A DNA stretch of 64,000 nt. It comes from Panicum virgatum. Its lineage: Eukaryota; Streptophyta; Magnoliopsida; Poales; Poaceae. The DNA lies in the NCBI RefSeq assembly GCF_016808335.1, contig NC_053147.1:17346913-17410912 (forward strand), read 5' to 3'. Shown piece after piece: positions 23,501-31,986 of the stretch; position 1 is the stretch's first letter, and every line of letters starts with the position of its first letter. The position numbers were made by a program, and so were the translations under genes. The notes under the pieces are model-generated. The model made no database searches, was not told where the DNA came from, and was given only the letters and a program-made list of their open reading frames with translations.

Positions 23501-24160
23501 TAGAGACCGGCAATCTTATAGTCTTTGACTCAATGAGAAATCCAAAGTCCGCAATCCAACATATCATAGACCCCTTGAACAGGTAAGTTCAGTTTGCACA
23601 ATCAAATCCTTTTTCTGTTAATAACAATTCCTGAATATCAAACTTAACTTTGAGTGCAGGGTTTGGAAAAAATTTGTGAAAAATAACAAAGGACGTGGTC
23701 AATGGAGGCCCGAACTGAATGTTAACATGGATTATTCGGTAAGTTCATTCATAAAGATTTGTCTAGTTAAGTATATAATCCCAAATTGTTCTATAAATTG
23801 AGTAATTTATTTATTTCTCCTTAAGTGTGCGAGACAACAACAAGGAACTGATTGGTGCGGGTACTACGTATGCGACTACTTGCACATCATGACTCCATGC
23901 GGGAAGGCTACTGATGAAGAAACGAGAGTACGTCCAAACCGTTCACTAGTATATTTTCATAATTGTACTAACGCACATGATGTTAATCCTTTTTTCCAAA
24001 ATGATAGATGTCTCAAATGGGGGATGAATGTTACTCTACTAATCGGATCAACGCCGTGTGCGAGCAGCTCGCCGGATTCATTTTGAACGAGATCTTGGAT
24101 CCTAGAGGCGAGTTCTACCACGACGGTCACATCTATAGAGGACTTCCATCGACCTCCTGA
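20509..24160 (+). pseudogene. Second CACTA gene: plant transposase-like region plus Ulp1-like protease
   Basis: The 5' exons encode an acidic start (MGPFGDEQAARQYML), then after an intron ending at 20779 a basic region and a Ptta/En-Spm-like segment (ELKDMFTISEGVDQELVKKC, then WPDRSKWWLF). A TAG at 21351 and a frameshift near 21700 interrupt it. A Pro/Ser-rich linker with polar helices follows (to 22612), then a further break. The 3' exons (to 23111, 23202-23378, 23472-23582, 23660-23738, 23826-23927, 24008-24160) splice cleanly with GT-AG. They encode a C48/Ulp1-type cysteine protease domain with YHWILL (His), IVFDSM (Asp), a Gln-rich RQQQGTDWCGYYVC (Gln and Cys), and end GLPSTS. Ulp1 enzymes remove SUMO-like modifiers; transposon copies have unknown substrates. 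Conservation of the catalytic residues despite upstream breaks is notable. Confidence 0.75.
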
Positions 24161-24434
24161 GGGGACTAGTAGTTAGACTGCTAACATGACTTGTACATTT
24201 GTAAATATTTTTAAATATTATGCCTTGATGTTTGTAAATTTGTAAATATATTAGTTCATCTAATTAGCTTAATTATATGCTCGCATTTCACTTTTAGTTA
24301 GTTTCAAATATTCTCTGAAAACAAACACGAACGACCAATGAACGTATAGTACTGTAGAGCTTGAGTGCGTTTAGCAATTATAAAAGAATAAACAGTAATA
24401 AATATAACAAACAAAACTGGATTTGGGAAAAAAA

Positions 24435-24681
24435 AGAAAAAGGTCATTGGTACCGGTTGGAAATACCAACCGGTACCAAAGGGGTTGCCACCTTACGTCA
24501 GGGTGGCAGCCTCTTTGGTACTGGCTGGTTTTCCAACCGGTACCAATGGAAGCCTAAGGCACCGGTTGAAAAACCCGGTGTCTTAAGGCGAGGCCATTGG
24601 TCGCGGTTGCGGGGCACCGATTTCCCAACCGGTGCCTTTAGCCATTCTCAGCCGGTCCCCAAGGCCCGTTTTCTAGTAGTG
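24435..24681. repeat. Right subterminal array and TIR of the CACTA
   Basis: GGTACCGGTTGG, CCAACCGGTACC, GGCACCGGTT and ACCGGTGCC words recur in both orientations, then the inverted terminus at 24663-24681. The array is shorter than the left one. Confidence 0.8.
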
Positions 24682-24684
24682 AAA

Positions 24685-25200
24685 ATAGCATTCATTGCAA
24701 CAGATACCAATATTTGGGCATTTTTATGTTAGAAAACTTCATCAAACTATAATAATATTATGCCTGTAGCACTTCACACACATACTATCCTTTTAATTTT
24801 ATTTTAATTATCCATCAAGTTGTTATCATTGTTGCAAATACATGTATCCATTAATGCACACCACAATTCCATCCAAAAAATAGCATTCATTGCAATAGAC
24901 ACCAATCTTGGGCGCAATTAAGTTAGAAAGCTTCATCAAACCATAATAATATTATACCTGTAGAACTTCACAAGCATACTACCCTTTTACAAAATGCACC
25001 TACGCATGGCATATAACATGCGAATCAAATAATGCAGGAGCTTCGGCCGCGGTCGCCAGGATTTGACTTCCAACTCATATTATTCCAATGATGATGGACC
25101 CCGATGTGACTGATGACTATCACTGTAGCATGGAGTAAAAAAATCAAACTGTCCCTTTGAAATTATAACATCTCAAGAAAAACCAATAGCATTTACACTC
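24685..25200 (-). repeat. Helitron 3' region with duplicated unit
   Basis: A segment beginning AATAGCATTCATTGCAA and running through a variant of CTTCATCAAACTATAATAAT occurs at about 24684-24800 and again at 24880-24985. Part of a third copy lies left of the CACTA at 13315-13375. This shows tandem repetition within the Helitron 3' half. No gene is present. Confidence 0.7.
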
Positions 25201-25252
25201 AAATTAAATAGTATAAATCAAGTGAGATACCTGCATTAAAGTATGAATGGCT

Positions 25253-25924
25253 CTATTTTGAAGTCTGTAAAATATCCCTAAAAACAATATTTTTGGTTCT
25301 TTTGCGAGTGGGATCCACATCTTTGTTAGGTTTGGCCAACATCCATGTATTAAAATGCGAAACACCTCTGGATAAGACAACATATAGTTGTCCGTGGGAG
25401 AAAACTGGTTCTGGAAGATAAATTCCAACATTCAGGATAGTTTGACTCTGAGCTTTGTTTATAGTCATTACAAAATTGAGCCTTACTAGAAATTGTTTTC
25501 TCTTGAACTTGAAAGATAGTGAAATATTCTCCGATGGAGATAAGGGTATCCTTGGTATAAAAACACGCATTCCAGCGTGTTATCCATTTACAATTTGACA
25601 ATCAATTGCATTGTCCTCAAATGCCTTTACTACCAGCCGAGTTCCATTGCGAAGTCCGTTATGAGGATCCAGGTTTTGAAGGAGTATGATAGGACAATTC
25701 TTCTTAATCTTAAGCTCATGCGGAGGAAGACCATTTGGAGTAATTGAGTTCAGAAAATCAAGAGAATATTTATTAGTTGAGTCATCATCTACCAAATCAT
25801 GACTGAAGTAAATCTTCTCTTTTCCAGAAAACTTTTCAATCATCCTCGCGTTGAGACTATCAACATGCTCATCCTCGCGTGCCGCACGTGCACCAGAGTC
25901 AAATACTGGTTTTCCACCATTCAC
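25253..25924 (-). pseudogene. Helitron PIF1-type helicase, C-terminal remnant
   Basis: One minus-strand frame carries a stop at 25580. It contains SLDFLNSITPNGLPPHEL, then C-P-I-I-LLQNLDP-NGLRNGTRLVV, the IPRIPLSP block, MTINKAQSQT and GQLYVVLSRGVS, the signature C-terminal motifs (including motif VI) of Helitron PIF1-like helicases. Walker A/B and the entire Rep part are missing. The in-frame stop and truncation make it non-functional. Rolling-circle transposition needs a full RepHel, so this Helitron would depend on another copy. Confidence 0.85.
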
Positions 25925-25974
25925 ACCTGGTAGGAAAGCACAAACCGATCAGAATGACTTAACCCAGATTGTTA

Positions 25975-26014
25975 TAATAGTAATAATAACATTAATAATA
26001 ATAATAATAATAAT

Positions 26015-26091
<77 letters not shown>

Positions 26092-26092
26092 C
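25975..26092. repeat. (AAT)n/(AAC)n trinucleotide microsatellite
   Basis: About 118 bases begin with (AAT/ATA) units and continue with roughly 25 perfect AAC/ACA units. It lies just upstream of the helicase remnant on the minus strand, within the Helitron, and is likely highly length-polymorphic. Confidence 0.95.
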
Positions 26093-26392
26093 CATCACCT
26101 CGTGTACCACTCCTGGTGATAGGGTATTTAGAAACGCTGGACTCGTGATTTTGCGAGCAAGGGTTCTGCAACCTCATTCGGCACGCATCCTCTTTAGTTT
26201 GCCTATTAGCTTCACGTGTTTTTCTGTTTACGAATTCTATCTTGTTTATCACCCGCGGACATAGCAGCATAAAGTTTCCTTTTTCTTTCTCTCAAATTTT
26301 CTTCTGGTGTATTTTCATCAAAGTTTCCTGAAAAGGTACATAAATTAAAGGATTACAAAGACATAAATACATTAAAATTTTCAATTATTCAA

Positions 26393-27040
26393 GGGATTAC
26401 CCATAGATTTGGATGTGATCCCGAACAAATTACTGGAAGCGATGGACAGAGGCGTTTGTTCTTCACAGTTCACTGAACAAGAAAATAACTAAAATTAATA
26501 CAGAGCCATATAACCATTACCTATATAAATTGTAATCATAAATTGCATGGGTCAGTCAATTACTACAAAGCCATATAACCATTATTACACATATACAAAT
26601 CTCAATTATTGAAAAGCCATATAATCAGGCTATATGTACCTTTTTTCAATTTACTTCCCACAGATTCAGGTGTGATCCCGAACAAATTATTGGAAGCACA
26701 GATAGCCTGAGGTGTTTGTTCTTCATAGTTCACTAAACAAAAAAATAACATAAATTAGCACGAAGCCATATAAAATTCACAACTATTGAAAAGCCATATA
26801 ATTAGGTTATATGTACCTTTTTTCAATTTATTTCCCACAGATTCAGGTGTGACCTCCAACAATGTTTTGGAAGTACAAATAGCCTGAGGTGTTTGTTCTT
26901 GACAGTTCACTGAACAAGAAAATAAAAGCCATATACCCATATTATATGTATCTTTTATCAAAATTTTTCCCATAATTATCAGGTGTGAGCACCAAGGATT
27001 GTTTGAGAGCAAACGATGGGTCAGCATTGACACAAGTGTA
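26393..27040 (-). repeat. Degenerate direct repeats inside the Helitron
   Basis: A block with the core CCCACAGATTCAGGTGTGA, followed by TTGGAAGC and GAGGTGTTTGTTCTT, occurs at about 26400, 26655, 26833 and (partly) 26972. AT-rich intron-like spacers with AGCCATATAA lie between the copies. This may be an amplified exon-intron unit of the Helitron ORF or of a captured gene. I do not recognise the encoded peptide. Confidence 0.6.
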
Positions 27041-28267
27041 CTTACCTAATGATGGGCTAGCATTGACAATAATTGTATCTACCATGCGGGACACTTCATG
27101 GACGGGTCGAGATATGGGAAAAAGTTGTGTTAAACTTGTCGAAAAGACAAATAAATCATTATAAATCTATCATATTAATGGAAACGTGCTCGTCAGACTG
27201 AATAATTTTTTTTGTTACAAACAGCATGAACCTGATGCTGGTATAGCAGGAGGAACCTCATCATCTTTGGGATCACCTAGCGCAAATAGAACTTGCTCAG
27301 TCTTCTTGCGGGCGTAATTCTCCCTTTTTTTTGCATTCCTCTACGCCTTTTGCTCATCTGTCAATTTTGCATACCTATCTCTGTCCCTTTGTCATTTTAG
27401 ATCTAACGCTGAAAGCCCTGAACACAAAAAACTCAATGAGCACTACCATTGCTTATGAAAAAAATTACCGAAATTAATCTAGTCTAAATACAACCTGCAT
27501 CAGATGAGTTTGTTGCTGTTGTCCTAGATCTCTTTGCAACAGAAGATTCAAACGTGTTTGTGACATCGGAAAGTGGACGGCCCATCTCCATGGGACTGCA
27601 GAAATTCGCCATGGGACACAATAATCAATCGTGTATGTGATATACATCACATCACATTATATAAGAAAGCATCAAGATGTATATATACATACCTATAGGG
27701 ATCGCTGTTTGGGATGAACAATCATCACGTAGCCTTGGTCGCTTACTACCGCGACGGCCCCCTGTGTCCATCTATGATGCCAGAAGTGCACTAAGGTCGA
27801 CGCGCGATCAATGCCCTCTCGAAAGCGGCAGCCCCCCTATCCCGCTAGGGCTTGGCGTAGTGCCGTAGCGGATCGATGGGGCTAGTCGCGACGAGCCCTC
27901 CGGCACGCTAGCCTTAGCCGCCGGGAGCGTGGATCGCCGCCGCCGAGGGGGCGGCGAAGGACCAAGTCAGGAGGTGCAGTGTCTCCCACCGGCACAACCA
28001 CGTCGTCGTGCTCGCTGCCGTCCTGCGCAGTTGCGACGGTCGCGGCGCGTCGACTCGGATCGTCGCCGACGAGGGCGCGGTGCTATACCAGGATGGCGAA
28101 ACAAAGAAAGAATAAACCTCGCTAGATGAAGTTGCTTCACGTTCTACGCCATGGAGAAAACACGCACCTTGTCCAATGAGCAACGTGGGGGATCGGGATC
28201 TGACGAGCTATCACAACATGGTAACAAAGAAGGATAGTCCTCGCCGTGTACTGCGGCACGCACCTGA
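27041..28267 (-). other. Helitron 5' half, decayed coding pieces
   Basis: At about 27290-27400 the minus strand encodes a basic stretch with RQRDRYAKLTDEQKA and RNAKKRENYARKK. It resembles the charged N-terminal region of Helitron RepHel proteins. The rest is GC-rich, with no confident frame. Confidence 0.45.
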
Positions 28268-28503
28268 GCTCGGCGTCGCTGTGTCGATGTGTCCGCTGGG
28301 CCCAGGCAGTCACGCACCGGCGATGTTGCCTCGGCGCGGATGAGGACGCCGAGCTCGGCATCACTGTGTCGCCATGTCCACCGGTCCCAGGCAGTCGCAC
28401 GCCGGCGACTTTGCCTTGGCGCGAATGAAGACGCTGAGGTATGCGTCGTTGTTCCGCCGTGTCCACTGGTCCAAGGCAGTCGTGCGCCGGCGACGTTGTG
28501 TGA
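28268..28503. repeat. 85-bp tandem repeat, about 2.8 copies
   Basis: Copies starting near 28268, 28353 and 28438 share GTGTCC-GGTCCCAGGCAGTC-CGCCGGCGA-GTTGCCT-GGCGCG-ATGA-GACGC with point differences. The period is not a multiple of three, so a conserved protein repeat is unlikely. Confidence 0.8.
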
Positions 28504-28714
28504 TCAGGGAGGAACAATGGTAAGAGAAGCTATCAATGGAAGCTAGGCACAATCATGGAAATCGACGTCCACGTGGGCTATAGAAGGAAATACAGGAGAA
28601 GGAAATACAGGACGTCAACGTGAACGTGATGATTGCCGTCACATGATTGGCGGCCGCGGGCTCATTCAAATTTTGAACGAACGTGGGTACAGGCGGGTGG
28701 GTAAGCTAGGTTGA

Positions 28715-28885
28715 TGCCTGACACGTGGGGATGCCGTGAGAGGTATAGGTAGGTTAATTTTGGTAAAAAAAGTTTCAATTGTTTTGGTTCCTTATAGTAT
28801 AGAATAGATGGGGACGCCATGAGAGGTATAGAAAGGTTAATTTTGGTAAAAAAATTTCAATTGTTTTGGTTTCTTATAGTATAGA
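28715..28885 (-). repeat. Duplicated Helitron 5' terminus
   Basis: The terminal unit (on plus: GAGGTATAG, GGTTAATTTTGGTAAAAAAA, TTTCAATTGTTTTGGTT, CTTATAGTATAGA) occurs twice, ending near 28806 and at 28885. The outer copy is the true boundary (host A precedes). The inner copy could be an alternative 5' start. Confidence 0.75.
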
Positions 28886-29307
28886 TAGATAGATATTGCT
28901 AATCTAGATCAGCCCTCTTCGACTCCACGTGCGTCTGGCTTCCCCGGCCCCAATGTGAAATGTCGCTGCCCCAACCCTCTCTGCTGTCGTCATCGCTAAC
29001 GGCTAATCCTAGCCACCTTCTCCAACTTCGATTGATCTCCTCCGCTGCCATCCGCCACCGCCCGCCTCATCTACCACTGCATGTTGAGAGCATATTGGTT
29101 GGGTGAACGGAGAACACAAATTAGCCTAGATCTAGCACTGGGATATTTTCGTTTGAACTATGTACAGGATAAATTATCTACTACCATACCTTTATCAATA
29201 GAGAAAAAATGAAGATCAGCGCCCTTTCAAGCTACAACGGCAACAGCACGATGAACGGCATTTTTTTTATTTTTATGCGAGATTACACACACCGTTGTTG
29301 CACGCAT
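28886..29307. other. Intergenic, no gene seen
   Basis: This is moderately GC-rich sequence between the Helitron and the next MITE. No conserved frame was found. Confidence 0.4.
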
Positions 29308-29462
29308 TCACTCTGTTCGGCAGCTCCAGCAACCTCCAGCCCAACAGTGTTTTTCTCTCACACCGCTCTAGCATCAGCTTCCAGCCACCAGCCGGTCAAC
29401 ATTATTTTTCTCTCACACCACTCCAGCCACCAGCTCCCGCTCCAGCCCAGCGAACGGAGTGA
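29308..29462. mobile_element. Short MITE, 155 bp
   Basis: The ends TCACTCTGTTCGGC and GCGAACGGAGTGA are inverted, with two mismatches. The interior carries two copies of TTTTTCTCTCACACC, and the related word TGAGAGAAAAACA recurs near 56110-56130. It is non-coding. The superfamily is uncertain (hAT-like by general appearance). Confidence 0.55.
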
Positions 29463-29490
29463 TTGGTGCTTGGGCTTCTCCGCTGCTGCA

Positions 29491-30684
29491 GGCCCGGCCC
29501 TGTAGTAGTAGCAGGCGGGGCAGTCGCCCTGGGCCCCCGGATTGAAGGGGCCCCATCACGTATACGTGTAGTATATATAAGAGCTAGCCTGTTACAAAAC
29601 ATGTGAGCACCATCCATCGATTCAGCCCAAACTCAATTCAGCCCAAACTCAAATCAGCCCCTCGACAGCCTTGGCCCTTGAGGCAGCCATCCATCTTCCT
29701 GGCGACTGGGGCGTACAGACTGCTGGCGTATCGTCGAAGCCACCGAGAAATCGGCCGCCTGTTCGCCTCCTCGTCAGAGCTCTGCGCCCTGCCTCCGCAG
29801 TCCGCACCGCCGCAATGCTGTGATTGACTGATCGCAGATCACCTCGCGCCCTCGCCCTCGGCCGATCGATTTCCCCTAACGCCTAAAGGTAGGAAGCTTC
29901 GATCCCAAACTAATTAGCACTTGATTCAGCTCTACTAGGATTTCCATTTGTTAAGGAGAAAGGGATTAGGGATGCAAGTTCTTGTAAATTTTAGTTGTGC
30001 CCTAGTTTTGAGCCACTTGTATTTTTTTTCTTCATCTTAATTTCCAGGCGTGTGATGACATGTCATCTAGAAGTAAAAAGTATCCATCAGGCAGCGAAAA
30101 AAGAAAAAAAAAGAAAAGAGAAGATGAGTTCATAGCATCACAGAAAGGAGCCCTTGACAGATTTGTTAAGGTAAATTCAAACCCTTCAAGGAATGTCGAG
30201 GAGTTGGCCATAATTGCAGTGGAGGAACAAATTAATGGTGGTTCAGAAGAAAACATTGACATCCAAGAAGATGATAACAATGTGAGTGATCCTGAGAACA
30301 TAGCTGATCCAGCTGAAAGAAACTTTTCAAAGTCGAAACTACTGTTGAACTACTTGAGGTCTACAATGTCTCAAGAAAGGTTAAATTGTTTGGCAACTTT
30401 ATGCATTGAGAAGCTGCTGTTGGACCAGATTGATCTCAATACCATTATCGATGATTTCGTGTCGAGAAATGCGACAAGAAATTGTTCAAAATGATCTAGT
30501 AAGTGTTACCATCATCAGTTTGCAAATTATACTTTTGGTATAATAATATAACACTATTTTCACCATATAATTTTTTATAATATATCGAAATCAACTTTTG
30601 CAACTGATGTAGTTGGGTGCCTGTATCAATTAGTGATCTCCAATTGTGGTTTTGCCCCAGGCCCCAAAAAACACAGGGCCGGCC
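29491..30684 (+). mobile_element. hAT-type internal deletion derivative
   Basis: The ends GGCCCGGCCCTGT (left) and the inverse ACAGGGCCGGCC (right) are near-matching terminal repeats, with GGGGCC words just inside each end. Inside is a 5' leader with a likely intron (donor after CCTAAAG at about 29889, acceptor TTTCCAG near 30048) and a 144-codon ORF derived from a hAT transposase. No clear 8-bp duplication is visible, so the exact ends are tentative. Confidence 0.6.
30060..30494 (+). CDS. Internally deleted hAT (TTF/ZMYM-type) transposase, 144 aa
   Basis: The N-terminus (MSSRSKKYPSGSEKRKKKK, DEFIASQKGALDRFVK) matches the basic start of TTF-finger/hAT-dimerisation proteins. An acidic linker (about residues 45-85) leads directly into ERNFSKSKLLLNYLRSTMS, RLNCLATLCIEKLL and TIIDDFVSRNATRN, the end of the hAT C-terminal dimerisation domain. 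Zinc finger, RNase-H-like catalytic core and insertion domain (about 500-600 residues in full-length members) are missing, with the frame preserved. It cannot transpose itself. If expressed, it could bind partner transposases, but that is inference. Confidence 0.7.
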   Translation: MSSRSKKYPSGSEKRKKKKREDEFIASQKGALDRFVKVNSNPSRNVEELAIIAVEEQINGGSEENIDIQEDDNNVSDPENIADPAERNFSKSKLLLNYLRSTMSQERLNCLATLCIEKLLLDQIDLNTIIDDFVSRNATRNCSK

Positions 30685-30753
30685 ACCAACCGGAACTCGA
30701 GGTAGGGGGTGACATAGTCCTGCGTGCCCACGACGTGGCGTGTGAGCTGCGCG

Positions 30754-30988
30754 CAGGGTTAACAATTTCGGCGAAATTTCGCCGAAATTTCGGAAAAATT
30801 TTCGTTTCCGCTAGTTACCGGGATCCGAAATTTCGGTATTTTTCGGTATATTTCATTTTCAAATTCAAAATTCAACAAATTTCGACCGAAATTCAACGAA
30901 ATTCGCCGAAATTTACCGAAATTTCGGAACGGAATTCCGTTTCCGCTAAACACCGGGATTTGACCGGAAAACGAAATGGTTAACCCTG
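30754..30988. mobile_element. hAT MITE with 8-bp target duplication GCTGCGCG
   Basis: The element starts CAGGGTTAAC and ends GTTAACCCTG (perfect inverted ends). It is flanked by GCTGCGCG at 30746-30753 and 30989-30996. The interior is dominated by CGAAATTTCG palindromes. It is 235 bp with no coding capacity. Confidence 0.92.
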
Positions 30989-30996
30989 GCTGCGCG

Positions 30997-31463
30997 CCGC
31001 CATCGATTGGAGGACATATTTATTTTTTCATCTGGCAGTTAACAGATATTGGATGGAAAAACTAATAGAGGGTCAAATTCAGGATGAAACTCATAATTAG
31101 TGTCAAATAGAGAATTTTAAATTTTTTAATGATGAAGAAATTAGAAAAGCTAGTAATGTCAAATAGAAAATTTTCTCTAAAGTAATTTACCTTGTTTTAG
31201 GCTAGGCCACTAGGTCTACTTTTGTGCAGCATCGACCTTGGAATGTAAGCCCCTCTCTATTACACAACATATATGGAATCTTGGAAGGAGGAAAACACTG
31301 AATTTTTAATTCATACTTAAACACATTATTTTAAGATAATTATAGGAGGGTCCAATTTCATTTATGATTTATACGTATATAGGCCATTAAGGGGGGTGTA
31401 AGAGCAAATAAATAAATCCTTCTACGATGGCACCAACACGCCAACACGGACCACCCAGACGAC
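30997..31463. other. Intergenic, no gene seen
   Basis: This is AT-rich and without recognisable features. Confidence 0.4.
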
Positions 31464-31466
31464 TTA

Positions 31467-31700
31467 GGCTGTGTTTAGTTCCGCAAAAAGTTTCTAAAAT
31501 TTTTCACTGACGCACATCACATCGAATTTTACGATACATGCATGAAGTATTAAATGTAGTTAAAAAATATAACTAATTGTACAATTTAGTTGTAAATAAC
31601 GAGACGAATTTTTTGATACTAATTACTCCATAGTTAGATAATAGTTGTCAAATAAAACCGAAACGTAGTACAACAACTTTTTCGCGAACTAAACACACCC
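31467..31700. mobile_element. Tourist/PIF-type MITE with TTA target duplication
   Basis: The ends GGCTGTGTTTAGTTC and GAACTAAACACACCC are inverted, with TTA on both sides (31464-31466, 31701-31703). The interior carries CACATCGAATTT and ACATGCATGAAGTATTAAAT, shared with copies at 5634, 39473 and (partly) 56815. It is 234 bp and non-coding, and lies about 290 bp upstream of the phosphatase ATG, so it sits in that gene's promoter region. Confidence 0.9.
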
Positions 31701-31986
31701 TTAGCCACGAGCAGACAAATCCAATGTTGCCAGTGTAAATGAGGAAATATTTTATTTAAAAAATATAAATGGGGGAATATCCTTTCATATGACTATAGCT
31801 GACACAAATCGCAGCCAGCCCGGAATTCCGGAACTGTTCTCTCCACGCCGTCGTGGTAATTTCATCTTCACCACCTACCCCAATCTACTACAGCAATCCA
31901 CGGAGCCCCAATCCATACTACACTACTCCATAGCGGGAGGCTCGAATTGGCGGCTCGGCGCTGGGAATTTCAGCCGCCTAGGCTTG

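Larger units (their letters stand above)
13379..24681 (+). mobile_element. CACTA (En/Spm-type) transposon, 11.3 kb, target duplication AAA
   Basis: The left end CACTACTAGAAAACGGGCC at 13379 is matched by its inverse at the right end, finishing TAGTAGTG at 24681. Three-base AAA duplications flank both sides (13376-13378, 24682-24684), as known for CACTA elements. Inside, in order, are a left subterminal palindromic array, TATA box, tnp2-type transposase frame, 40-bp minisatellite, tRNA-like unit, an internal array like the subterminal one, a second TATA box, a long GC-rich then AC-repeat leader, a second gene with a Ulp1-like protease end, and the right subterminal array. Stop codons in tnp2 and a stop plus frameshift in the second gene make it probably non-autonomous now. 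Confidence 0.93.
13266..28885 (-). mobile_element. Helitron (minus strand), split by a CACTA element
   Basis: On the minus strand the element starts TCTATACTATAAG at 28885, preceded by host A. It ends at 13266 with a hairpin (CACGTGCGTGCCGCACGTG), a short spacer and CTAG, followed by host T. These are textbook Helitron ends with A|T insertion. Without the CACTA (13379-24681) it measures about 4.3 kb. Its only enzymatic relic is a PIF1-type helicase C-terminus (25253-25924); no Rep HUH domain was seen. The sequences on both sides of the CACTA belong to the same Helitron 3' region (ttgggcataattaagttagaa and a related word), which confirms continuity. Confidence 0.82.

Noticed and set aside
25992..26270. 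Minus-strand frame with a long polycysteine/tyrosine run
   Set aside because: It is simply translation of the (AAC)n/(AAT)n microsatellite.
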